Part shown: positions 1 through 6,578 of the stretch, piece by piece
Numbering within the stretch: position 1 is the first letter of the stretch
Layout: every line of letters begins with the position of its first letter
Assembly (NCBI GenBank): GCA_002404515.1
Contig: DHJV01000164.1
Location: forward strand, 27,834-34,581
DNA: 6,748 nucleotides
Reading direction: 5' to 3'
Origin: Lachnospiraceae bacterium UBA4711
GTDB lineage: Bacteria > Bacillota > Clostridia > Lachnospirales > Lachnospiraceae
The notes under the pieces: model-generated
The model's input: only the letters and a program-made list of their open reading frames with translations
The model's database searches: none
Told to the model about the DNA's origin: nothing
Program-made: the position numbers and the translations under genes

Positions 1-391
1 GATGAAGGTCGATTACGGGGAGAATCTGCCATATGTGATCCTGCTGGCACTCGCCGGAAGTCTGGCGGGTCTGACGCTTGCCATCATGGTGACTACGGTT
101 GTCAAGACCGGCGAGAATGGAAAGATCGGAATCCTGATCGGCATCACGATGGCGTGCTGTTTCCTGTCTGGCATGATGGGAATTACCATGAAATATATCA
201 TCGAGAAGCATGTGCCGTTTTTAGACAAGATCAACCCGGCGGCGATGATCACAGATGGATATTATGCACTGTATTATTATGGCGTGGACAAGCGTTTCTG
301 GATGGATGTAGCGAGTCTTGGAATCTTCTCTGTTGTGATGCTGCTTGTGTCCGCGCAGGGATTAAGGAGGCAGAAGTATGACAGTATTTAA
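1..391 (+). CDS. ABC-2 type transporter permease, C-terminal part (5' end outside the window)
   Basis: This is the C-terminal ~129 residues of an integral membrane permease, and the gene continues upstream of the window. The ATG at position 2 is in frame but is almost certainly internal, since the fragment begins just before a membrane segment. Visible hydrophobic segments run roughly over residues 9-34, 42-62 and 101-118. Between the last two is a soluble loop containing LDKINPAAMITDGYYALYYYG, which resembles the 'NP...ITD/Y' stretch seen before the last helix in ABC-2 permeases (ABC2_membrane_3-like). The protein would form the transmembrane channel of an ABC exporter together with the next gene. 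The two reading frames overlap by 14 nt, suggesting translational coupling and a heterodimeric permease pair. The transported substrate cannot be told. The assignment to the ABC-2 group is good, but the exact family is less certain because only the end is visible. Confidence 0.8.
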   Translation, partial: MKVDYGENLPYVILLALAGSLAGLTLAIMVTTVVKTGENGKIGILIGITMACCFLSGMMGITMKYIIEKHVPFLDKINPAAMITDGYYALYYYGVDKRFWMDVASLGIFSVVMLLVSAQGLRRQKYDSI

Positions 392-1556
392 GGCATTTCT
401 GCATGTATTGAATAAATGTAAGGGCATGGTGATCATGTATACGGCACTGTTGCTTTTGTTCGGCGGATTGAACGCAAAAAGTGGAGATACCGCGAGCCAG
501 TTCACCGCGGATAAGCCGAAGATCGCCATCGTGAATCAGGACGAAAATGTCGGAATCACGAAGAATTTTACGGATTACATCGCGGCGCACAGCGAGCTTA
601 AAGAGCTGAAAAGCGAGGAGGCAATCGACGATGCAATCTTCTACCGGCAGGTAGCATTTGTAATCTATATTCCGCAGGGCTACCGGCAGGCGGTATTAAA
701 CGGCGAAAATCCGGAACTGAAATATAAGAGCTGCCAGTCGGCGGATGCGAGCTTCGCGCAGATGATGGTCGAAAGCTATCTGAGCATACAGCAAAATTAC
801 GTGGATGCCGCTCTGCAGGCGAATCCGGATGAAATGAATATTTCCCTAAATGAAGCGGCGGTCTGCGATGATATCACACAGACGCTGGAGCAGACGTCAA
901 GCGTTCATGTGACGACGACGCTGGATACAAACAGCATGTCGAAGGCGGCAAATTATTATAATTTTGCAAGCTACAGTCTGCTTGCCGGTGCGATCTTCGT
1001 GATCTGTCTGGTGCTTACGAGCTTTCAGGAGCTGCCGATCCGCAAGCGTATTACGATCAGCAGTATGAATTATAAGAAGCACAATGCGATCCTGCTTGCT
1101 TCGAATCTGCTTTTCGCAATCGCGTTATGGCTGTTCTATGGTTTGATCAGTTTCGTGATCGTTGGAAAGGCAATGTTCAGTGCACAGGGTGCCGTGTATC
1201 TGGCGAATTCGTTCGTATTTACGTTGTGCGCCTTGACGATGGCGTTCCTGATCTCCAGCATCTTCAACAACAAGGATGCCGTCAATGGAATCGTCAATGT
1301 CGTGGCACTTGGCTCGGCATTTCTGTGTGGCGCATTTATCCCGGTCAAATGGCTGCCGGATGGTGTGCTTGCCGCCGGACATATCTTTCCGGCGTACTGG
1401 TATATTCAGACAAATGAATATCTGAAGACGTTGGAGACAGTGAGTGTCCCGGCGCTGAAACCGGTATTTATCAATATGATTGCGATGGCTGGATATGGCG
1501 TGTTCTATATTATTGTGGCAAATATTGTGTCGGCGAAGAAACGGGTAGTGGCGTAA
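378..1556 (+). CDS. ABC-2 type transporter permease (YhgE/Pip-like topology)
   Basis: This is a complete 392-residue membrane protein. One N-terminal helix (about residues 17-33) is followed by a large, probably extracytoplasmic domain (about 34-190). Five hydrophobic segments then follow, near 195-216, 237-263, 272-295, 303-322 and 364-384. This is the usual arrangement of ABC-2 exporter permeases of the ABC2_membrane_3 type. The start of the outer domain (PKIAIVNQDENVGI) resembles the 'vavVNeD' stretch common there. The ATG is preceded by AAGGAGG at 364-370 with 7 nt spacing, which fixes the start. It overlaps the upstream permease gene by 14 nt, so the two are probably translated together and act as partners with an ATPase encoded upstream. 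A hairpin follows the stop directly. The substrate is unknown; drug, peptide or lipid export are all possible. Confidence 0.85.
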   Translation: MTVFKAFLHVLNKCKGMVIMYTALLLLFGGLNAKSGDTASQFTADKPKIAIVNQDENVGITKNFTDYIAAHSELKELKSEEAIDDAIFYRQVAFVIYIPQGYRQAVLNGENPELKYKSCQSADASFAQMMVESYLSIQQNYVDAALQANPDEMNISLNEAAVCDDITQTLEQTSSVHVTTTLDTNSMSKAANYYNFASYSLLAGAIFVICLVLTSFQELPIRKRITISSMNYKKHNAILLASNLLFAIALWLFYGLISFVIVGKAMFSAQGAVYLANSFVFTLCALTMAFLISSIFNNKDAVNGIVNVVALGSAFLCGAFIPVKWLPDGVLAAGHIFPAYWYIQTNEYLKTLETVSVPALKPVFINMIAMAGYGVFYIIVANIVSAKKRVVA

Positions 1557-1560
1557 TCTT

Positions 1561-1597
1561 GAAACAGGCGAAGCGAAAATACTGCTTCACCTGTTTT
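1561..1597 (+). terminator. Hairpin after the permease operon, probable terminator
   Basis: AAACAGG (1562-1568) and GAAGC (1570-1574) pair with GCTTC (1584-1588) and CCTGTTT (1590-1596). There is one C/A mismatch and a 9-nt loop. The hairpin starts 5 nt after the stop codon. The downstream arm ends in TTTT, but no long T tract follows, so efficiency as a rho-independent terminator is uncertain. Confidence 0.65.
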
Positions 1598-1649
1598 GCT
1601 GATTTCAGGTAAAAATTCGTTTAATGACTTAACGAACAGTGATGAAATG

Positions 1650-1663
1650 CAAACAAATGTTCA
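1650..1663. promoter_or_regulatory. Possible second, weaker LexA (SOS) box
   Basis: CAAACAAATGTTCA matches the Bacillus-type consensus CGAACRNRYGTTYG at 12 of 14 positions. The mismatches are A for G at the second position and A for G at the last. Its centre lies 32 bp upstream of the centre of the perfect palindrome at 1683-1694, about three helical turns. Two LexA dimers could therefore sit on the same DNA face. The site is just upstream of the -35. It could be chance in an A-rich stretch. Confidence 0.4.
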
Positions 1664-1672
1664 CAAAAAGTG

Positions 1673-1708
1673 TTGCAATCAAGAACGTTTGTTCGTATAA
1701 TGAAGGTA
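1673..1708 (+). promoter_or_regulatory. Promoter of the DNA-repair pair
   Basis: The -35 is TTGCAA (1673-1678, 4 of 6 to TTGACA). The spacer is exactly 17 bp. The -10 is TATAAT (1696-1701), a perfect match. With usual spacing the first transcribed base would be about 1708, which is the A of the proposed ATG of the radical SAM gene. The spacer contains the SOS palindrome at 1683-1694, so a bound LexA dimer would block RNA polymerase. Confidence 0.75.
1682..1695. promoter_or_regulatory. LexA (DinR-type) SOS box
   Basis: The sequence is A-GAAC-GTTT-GTTC-G. The palindromic core GAAC-N4-GTTC (1683-1694) is perfect, and the full site agrees with CGAACRNRYGTTYG at 12 of 14 positions. It lies entirely between the -35 and -10 of the promoter, directly upstream of a gene for a putative DNA-repair enzyme. 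Position and target type agree with SOS control. LexA itself is not encoded in the window. Confidence 0.75.
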
Positions 1709-3420
1709 TGAGTACAGAAATCACAAACAATTACATAGAAGAATATACAACACAGGAGAAGCTGCAGATTCTTGCGGATGCTGCCAAATACGATGTAGCG
1801 TGTACGTCGAGCGGATCGGATCGCCGGGGGAAGAAAGGAGAACTCGGCAATGCAGCGGCATGCGGCATCTGCCACAGCTTTGCGTCGGATGGCAGATGTA
1901 TTTCCCTGCTTAAGATTCTGATGACGAATCATTGCGTCTATGATTGCAAATACTGCATCAACCGTGCAAGCAATGATGTGAAGCGGGCGACCTTCACGCC
2001 ACAGGAGATCTGCGAGCTGACGGTCGAATTTTACAAGCGGAATTATATTGAAGGCTTGTTCTTAAGCTCCGGTGTTCTGAAGAATCCGACGTATACGATG
2101 GAGAAGATGTGTGAGACACTGCTTCTGCTTCGGACGAAATATCATTTTAATGGCTACATCCATGTCAAGACGATTCCTGGTGCATCGGATGAACTGCTTG
2201 CGGCAGCGGGATATCTGGCAGACCGTATCAGCGTGAATATGGAACTGCCGACGGAGGAAGGATTGCGGACACTGGCACCGAATAAGACGATGCAGACAAT
2301 CTTAGATCCGATGGGGAAGGTGCGGAACACAATCGCGTCGCATCGTATGGCAATCGGGAAATCCGCGCATATGGAGCGAAGCAAGGGCAATCAGTTCCTG
2401 AAGCAGAGTATCTTCGGGACTGAGACGAAGAAGCAGTTTGCAGATGAATTGATGAAGGAGAAGGAGGCAGGAAAAATCGCTGCGGATGGTGCAGTGGTTC
2501 GGGAGTCTGCGAGTTCTTACGGAAGCAGGTCCGCTGTACAGGATGGTGCTGCAGAATCAACCATTGTTACAAATGGAAAACTGGATGCAGGAAAATTAAA
2601 AGAGGAAAAAGAACGGAAAGGTCGGTCAGGAAATGGAGAAACCATGCATGACCGGGCACAGTCTACGATTGAAACTTTGGCTTCGAAGATGAATGGAACG
2701 GTTCTGGACAGTGCTCTGACGTGGGACAACGCATATCAGCTTGCACCGCTCGATATGTCGAAATTAAAGCGGCGGTTTGCACCGGCGGGACAGAGCACGC
2801 AGATGATTATCGGGGCAACTGGTGAGAGCGATTATACATTGCTGCAGACGACACAGCAGTTGTATCAGGGCTTTGACTTGAAGCGTGTATTTTATTCGGC
2901 GTATATTCCGCTGAATGAAGATAAGGTATTGCCACAGATTGGAACACCGCCACCGCTTCTGCGGGAACACAGGTTGTATCAGGCGGACTGGCTGCTCCGG
3001 TTCTATGGATTTCAGGCGGGTGAATTGTTATCGGAAGAGAAGCCGAATTTCAATGAACTGGTTGATCCGAAGTGTGATTGGGCACTGCGGCATCTGGAGC
3101 AATTCCCGGTGGAAGTGCAGACGGCAAGCTATGCGATGCTGCTCCGTGTGCCGGGCATCGGACCGAAATCGGCAGGACGAATCACATATGCAAGACGTTA
3201 TGGAAGGCTGGATTTCCCTTCCCTGAAGAAGATGGGCGTCGTGTTGAAGCGGGCGCAATATTTCATTACCTGTGGCGGCAAGCAGATGTATCACACGCCG
3301 ATCGAGGAAGGGTACATTACAAGGCAGTTGACCGGCGTCGACCAGAAGGATATATGGAAGGCGGAGCACGCGAACGAATCGTTCACGCAGATGTCGCTGG
3401 CGGATTTTGGAATTGGGTAG
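1708..3420 (+). CDS. Putative DNA modification/repair radical SAM protein (TIGR03916-like)
   Basis: This is a 570-residue protein from ATG 1708. The radical SAM motif CX3CX2C is at C76, C80, C83 (CVYDCKYC), binding the 4Fe-4S cluster that cleaves S-adenosylmethionine. Family-typical stretches surround it: ADAAKYD near 23-29, GICHSF and DGRC (C55, C64) before the motif, then RNYIEGLFLSSGV (111-123) and RISVNMELP (173-181). FAPAGQSTQMIIGAT (357-371) follows. A helix-hairpin-helix motif LLRVPGIGPKSAGRI (478-492) suggests DNA binding, and a GVVLKRAQYFIT block comes near the end. Related proteins are about 420-430 residues as I recall; here a charged low-complexity stretch of about 135 residues (216-352) is inserted. 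An in-frame GTG at 1639 would add 23 residues but has no ribosome site, lies upstream of the -10 and would span the SOS box, so ATG 1708 is preferred. The only SD-like sequence (GAAGG, 1702-1706) is too close, fitting a leaderless message. The reaction and substrate are unknown; the next gene is its usual partner. Confidence 0.88.
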   Translation: MSTEITNNYIEEYTTQEKLQILADAAKYDVACTSSGSDRRGKKGELGNAAACGICHSFASDGRCISLLKILMTNHCVYDCKYCINRASNDVKRATFTPQEICELTVEFYKRNYIEGLFLSSGVLKNPTYTMEKMCETLLLLRTKYHFNGYIHVKTIPGASDELLAAAGYLADRISVNMELPTEEGLRTLAPNKTMQTILDPMGKVRNTIASHRMAIGKSAHMERSKGNQFLKQSIFGTETKKQFADELMKEKEAGKIAADGAVVRESASSYGSRSAVQDGAAESTIVTNGKLDAGKLKEEKERKGRSGNGETMHDRAQSTIETLASKMNGTVLDSALTWDNAYQLAPLDMSKLKRRFAPAGQSTQMIIGATGESDYTLLQTTQQLYQGFDLKRVFYSAYIPLNEDKVLPQIGTPPPLLREHRLYQADWLLRFYGFQAGELLSEEKPNFNELVDPKCDWALRHLEQFPVEVQTASYAMLLRVPGIGPKSAGRITYARRYGRLDFPSLKKMGVVLKRAQYFITCGGKQMYHTPIEEGYITRQLTGVDQKDIWKAEHANESFTQMSLADFGIG

Positions 3421-3429
3421 ATTGTAGCT

Positions 3430-4194
3430 ATGAAGATATATACATGTAAAGACCGGTTGGAGGATATTATGACCTGCATCTATGATGCGTGGGTGGAAGC
3501 CTTGCGGATCGGTCACGACCAGATACAAGTGAAGAAAGAACCGGTATTTCAACAGACGATGTTTGACGAGTACATCCATGTGGACGGCGATGCGGAAAAG
3601 GCAGAGAAGGTGATCCGTTCCATTCGGAGAGATATCTCGGATGAGGCATATCTGAATGTCTATTATGCGACGCTTTCCGCAGAGGAAGATGCATTGCAGG
3701 CAATCTATAATTTCCTGCGGGTTGGATTCGCTGTTGGCTGCCGCGTGCTCGATTATTATACGAATCCGCATGTGATGCGGATATTGGAACTGCGGCGGAA
3801 AGTGGGAAATGAGAGTCACCATTTCCGGGAATTTGCGCGGTTTCAGTCGTTAAATGGGAAAGTCTATGTGTGCCATCTGGAACCGAAAAGCGATGTGATC
3901 ATGCTGGTTGGCAGACATTTCGCAGACCGTATGCCGTCAGAACATTGGATGATCATTGATGATACAAGAAAGACCGCGTGCGTGCATCCGAAGGACGGGA
4001 CGAATTATCTGCGTTATCTGACCGATGCGGAATTTGACACGCTTCGGAAGACGGAAGAGTATGAGGATGAATATACCGATATGTGGAAGACGTTTTTCCA
4101 TGCGGTTGGAATCAAAGAGCGTGAGAATTATATCTGCCAGCGGAATCTCTTCCCAATCTGGAAACGGAAACATGCGGTGGAATTCAAGGATTAG
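3430..4194 (+). CDS. Putative DNA repair/metabolism protein, TIGR03915/DUF4130-like partner
   Basis: This is a 254-residue soluble protein of the family regularly encoded next to the radical SAM gene above. In other bacteria its domain (DUF4130) is also found fused to a uracil-DNA-glycosylase-family domain. Recognisable stretches are the N-terminal MKIYTCKDRLEDI...IYDAWVEAL (1-25), FLRVGFAVGCRVLDYYTNPHV (about 97-117), RRKVGNESHHFREFARFQ (about 122-139) and the HFADRMPSEHWMIIDD block (about 163-178). Length matches the family. It starts 9 nt after the upstream stop, so it is almost surely in the same transcript and under the same SOS control. The site in front of ATG 3430 is poor. A strong GGAGG (3459-3463) sits 5 nt before an in-frame ATG at 3469 (residue 14). 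The family-conserved N-terminus argues for 3430, but 3469 is possible. No catalytic role is established that I know of; a DNA-acting accessory role for the radical SAM enzyme is inferred. Confidence 0.85.
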   Translation: MKIYTCKDRLEDIMTCIYDAWVEALRIGHDQIQVKKEPVFQQTMFDEYIHVDGDAEKAEKVIRSIRRDISDEAYLNVYYATLSAEEDALQAIYNFLRVGFAVGCRVLDYYTNPHVMRILELRRKVGNESHHFREFARFQSLNGKVYVCHLEPKSDVIMLVGRHFADRMPSEHWMIIDDTRKTACVHPKDGTNYLRYLTDAEFDTLRKTEEYEDEYTDMWKTFFHAVGIKERENYICQRNLFPIWKRKHAVEFKD

Positions 4195-4229
4195 ATATGG
4201 TAGTATCTTGAGTATACAGAAGAGATAGA

Positions 4230-4258
4230 TATTTCATATTATCCAAAAAAGGTACAAT
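4230..4258 (+). promoter_or_regulatory. Possible promoter before the histidine phosphatase gene
   Basis: TACAAT (4253-4258) is a good -10. A TATTTC 17 bp upstream (4230-4235) is a weak -35. The 115-nt gap after the repair pair holds no convincing terminator, so read-through from the upstream genes is also possible. Confidence 0.3.
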
Positions 4259-4309
4259 AATGGCATACATATGAAATAACAATCGCATATAACAGGAGGA
4301 ACGGATACG

Positions 4310-4855
4310 ATGGCATACTTCTATTTTACAAGACATGGACAGACAATCTGGAATGTAGAGAATAAAATCTGTGGCGCGACGGATATTGCACTCACAGAAC
4401 TTGGACATACACAGGCAAAGGAATTGGGCGAACGGATTAAGGCAGAAGGAATCCATATTGATAAGATTCTGTATTCACCGCTGATGCGTGCGGCAGATAC
4501 CGCAAAGCATATCGCGGAAGTGACCGGCGTTCCGGCAGAGGAAGAAATGCGGTTGAAGGAGCAGAATTTTGGACGGTATGAGTCCACACCGCGAAATGGC
4601 GCGGAATTCTCCGTTGCGAAGGCACAGTTTGTTAACAGTTATGATGGCGGAGAGTCTATGCTGAAGCTTTCCCAGAGAATCTATAATCTGCTGGATGATA
4701 TTAAGAAAGAAGCCGAAAGCGACGGGACGGTATATCTGTTGGTGGCGCATAACGGTATTTCCCGTATTATTGAGTCGTATTTCCGTGATATGACGAACGA
4801 GGAATTTGCAGCGTTTGGAATAAAGAATTGTGAGTTGAGAAAGTATGAATTTTAA
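4310..4855 (+). CDS. Histidine phosphatase superfamily protein (phosphoglycerate mutase-like)
   Basis: This is a 181-residue cytosolic enzyme. The family signature FTRHGQT has R8 and the phospho-accepting H9 near the N-terminus. The second catalytic-pocket arginine is R60 in SPLMRAADTA, the pocket acidic residue is likely E84 in KEQNFGRYE, and the second histidine is H147 in LLVAHNG. All the expected pocket residues are present, so it should be an active phosphatase or mutase-type enzyme. The branch is the short dPGM/PhoE/CobC-like one. The substrate cannot be assigned: no cobalamin or glycolytic genes are nearby. The start is fixed by AGGAGGA at 4294-4300, about 9 nt before ATG. The next gene follows after 68 nt and could be co-transcribed. 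Confidence 0.9.
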   Translation: MAYFYFTRHGQTIWNVENKICGATDIALTELGHTQAKELGERIKAEGIHIDKILYSPLMRAADTAKHIAEVTGVPAEEEMRLKEQNFGRYESTPRNGAEFSVAKAQFVNSYDGGESMLKLSQRIYNLLDDIKKEAESDGTVYLLVAHNGISRIIESYFRDMTNEEFAAFGIKNCELRKYEF

Positions 4856-4923
4856 GGGAATTAGTTGGGTATTTTCAACAGAAAATGAAGCATTCGAGAT
4901 CTGGTATTTGAGGTAACGGGTTT

Positions 4924-5721
4924 ATGCGGATAGCAATGGTGCAGATGTCCAATGCGGGCAGTATACAATTAAATATGGAGAAAAGTCTGCGTGCGATCGA
5001 AGAAGCAGCACGACAACATGCAGATCTGGTGTTATTCCCAGAGGTGCAATTGACCGAATTCTTCCCGCAGTATGCAGGGCAGGATGTACAGAAATATCAG
5101 GTGTCAATCGAGTCTGAGATTATGCGTCAATTCTCTGAAGTGTGTCGGAAGAATCAGATTATGGCAGTACCAAATCTATATTTGCTGGAGAATGGAAAGC
5201 CTTATGATGCAAGCCTTATGATCGGTGAGAATGGTGACATACTGGGTGTTCAGAAGATGGTGCATGTGGCACAGGCAGAGAAGTTTTATGAGCAGGATTA
5301 TTACACACCATCGGATGATGGGTTTCATGTTTTTGAGACACCATATGGAACGATTGGAATTGTTGTGTGCTTTGACCGGCATTACCCGGAAAGTATTCGG
5401 ACAGAAGCCTTACAAGGAGCGGATTTTATTCTCATACCTACTGTGAATACAAAAGCAGAACCATCGGAGATGTTTGAATGGGAGCTGCGTGTGCAGGCAT
5501 TTCAAAACAGTGTGATACTTGCGATGTGCAACCGCGTCGGTGTCGAGGGTGAGATGCATTTCTCAGGAGAATCTATTGTTGTAGGTGCAGATGGACAGGT
5601 GCTTGTGAAAGCAGATGACAGCGAGAAAATCGTGTATGCAGAGGTAGATCTGGCACAGGCAAAAAGGATACGGAATGGACGTCCGTATACGCAGCTTCGA
5701 CGAACGGAGTTTTATGAGTGA
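4924..5721 (+). CDS. Carbon-nitrogen hydrolase (nitrilase superfamily amidase)
   Basis: This is a 265-residue cytosolic enzyme of normal length for the family. The catalytic triad is intact: E40 in LVLFPEVQLTE, K111 in GVQKMVHV and C149 in VVCFDRHYPES. EKFYEQDYYTPSDDGFHVF (119-137) and the DRHYPE context resemble carbamoylputrescine-amidase or beta-ureidopropionase-type members more than true nitrilases. Such enzymes release ammonia from an amide or from an N-carbamoyl group. No polyamine or pyrimidine-breakdown genes lie nearby, so the substrate is open. GAGG at 4910-4913 lies 10 nt before the ATG. The gene follows the histidine phosphatase after 68 nt with no clear terminator between, so they may share a transcript, but no functional link is evident. 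Confidence 0.88.
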   Translation: MRIAMVQMSNAGSIQLNMEKSLRAIEEAARQHADLVLFPEVQLTEFFPQYAGQDVQKYQVSIESEIMRQFSEVCRKNQIMAVPNLYLLENGKPYDASLMIGENGDILGVQKMVHVAQAEKFYEQDYYTPSDDGFHVFETPYGTIGIVVCFDRHYPESIRTEALQGADFILIPTVNTKAEPSEMFEWELRVQAFQNSVILAMCNRVGVEGEMHFSGESIVVGADGQVLVKADDSEKIVYAEVDLAQAKRIRNGRPYTQLRRTEFYE

Positions 5722-5755
5722 GAGGGAAAAGTTGACGGTAAAATAATGGTATAGA

Positions 5756-5792
5756 GGGTACTGAAAATGTAAAAAATGATTAAATAGTACCC
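5756..5792. repeat. Perfect 7-bp inverted repeat between genes
   Basis: GGGTACT (5756-5762) and AGTACCC (5786-5792) are exact inverted copies separated by 23 A-rich bases. No T tract follows, so it is not a typical terminator. It could be an operator or a loose RNA hairpin in the gap between the amidase and the DUF2809-like gene. Confidence 0.35.
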
Positions 5793-5853
5793 GGAAAAGG
5801 GATTTATTATTCATTACTGTCTTAAGTGATTTGTTTGGAAAGTGGAGAAGAAC

Positions 5854-6243
5854 ATGAAGCGAATCGGATATGCAATAGCAACTGTGATTTTGCTGTTGAT
5901 CGAAGTGTTGATTGCGATATATGTGCATGATGCATTTGTAAGACCATATGTTGGTGACGTGCTAGTTGTGGTTGTGCTATATACGTTTATAAGAATATTT
6001 GTACCGGAGCGATGCAAACTGTTACCGTTGTATGTATTTATTTTTGCGGCACTGGTAGAGGTTTTGCAGCTGTTCCATGTTGTGGAAGTGTTAGGCTGGC
6101 AGGATAATCGTTTCTTAAGTATTCTGGTCGGTTCCGTATTTGATTGGAAAGATATCTTGTGTTATGCCGTTGGCTGTATATTGCTTGGCGTGTATGAGGT
6201 GTTGAAGCGAAAAACTGTAAAAGGGAGAACAAATGGCGTTTGA
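5854..6243 (+). CDS. Small DUF2809-like integral membrane protein
   Basis: This is a 129-residue hydrophobic protein with about four membrane segments, near residues 5-24, 32-52, 58-78 and 100-118. The pattern FVRPYVGDVLVVVVLYTFIR (residues 28-47), VEVLQLF and GSVFDWKDILCYAVG matches what I know of DUF2809 proteins, whose function is unknown. ATG 5854 is preferred over an in-frame GTG at 5842. GGAG at 5844-5847 gives a normal 6-nt spacing to the ATG, and the longer form would begin inside that site. The stop overlaps the start of the next gene by 11 nt, so the two were probably translationally coupled before the downstream gene was broken. No function is inferred from the context. Confidence 0.75.
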   Translation: MKRIGYAIATVILLLIEVLIAIYVHDAFVRPYVGDVLVVVVLYTFIRIFVPERCKLLPLYVFIFAALVEVLQLFHVVEVLGWQDNRFLSILVGSVFDWKDILCYAVGCILLGVYEVLKRKTVKGRTNGV

Positions 6244-6578
6244 TTTTAAGAAGAAATACAAGGAATTTTATATGCCGAAGAACAAGCCGGAGATAGTGAA
6301 TGTTCCAAAGGCAAACTATATCGCAGTAAGAGGAAAAGGCAATCCGAATGAAAAGGATGGAGCATATCAGCAGGCGATAGGCGTTTTATATGCAGTTGCA
6401 TATACACTTAAGATGAGTTACAAGACGGATTACATATTTGCAGGAAAATGGGTATGAAAATGATCTGTCAAAAGATAGATTGCATCATGAAATTTATCTT
6501 TCGGATGCAAGAAAAGTTGCTCCTGAAAAATGGAAAACGGTTATTCGGCATCCGATAGCATTGTTAGATACCAAGTGA
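6233..6578 (+). pseudogene. GyrI-like domain protein gene with an internal out-of-frame deletion
   Basis: The first frame begins at ATG 6233 (AAGGGAG at 6221-6227) with a convincing family N-terminus: FKKKYKEFYMPKNKPEIVNV, YIAVRGKGNPNE and YTLKMSYKTD. It stops at 6455-6457 after 74 residues. In the frame one base away, sequence up to TGA 6576-6578 encodes the family C-terminus: ENGYENDLS, RLHHEIYLSDARK, APEKWKTVIRHP. The two halves therefore belong to one gene whose middle, including the usual EGFWW-type region, is missing. The junction lies around 6429-6446. Intact relatives are about 205 residues as I recall, so roughly 90 codons are lost and the frame is shifted. GyrI-like domains bind small hydrophobic molecules; this copy should be non-functional. 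A 74-residue product could still be made. Confidence 0.85.

Noticed and set aside
1596..1624. Second promoter TTGCTG-N17-TTTAAT upstream of the SOS region
   Set aside because: The -35 overlaps the terminator arm and matches poorly. The 1673-1701 promoter is much stronger. It remains possible as a minor start.
1639..1707. Upstream GTG start (1639) for the radical SAM protein
   Set aside because: It would lie upstream of the perfect -10 and translate through the SOS box. It has no ribosome site, and the added 23 residues do not look like the family N-terminus.
3028..3822. Long antisense open frame of 264 codons spanning the end of the radical SAM gene and the start of its partner
   Set aside because: It lies opposite two well-supported genes, has a composition typical of a reverse-strand shadow (rich in H, R, L, I, C), and shows no recognisable domain.
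5732..5755. TTGACG ... TATAGA as a promoter before the DUF2809-like gene
   Set aside because: The spacing is only 12 bp, too short for a sigma-A promoter, and no -10 lies at 16-18 bp.
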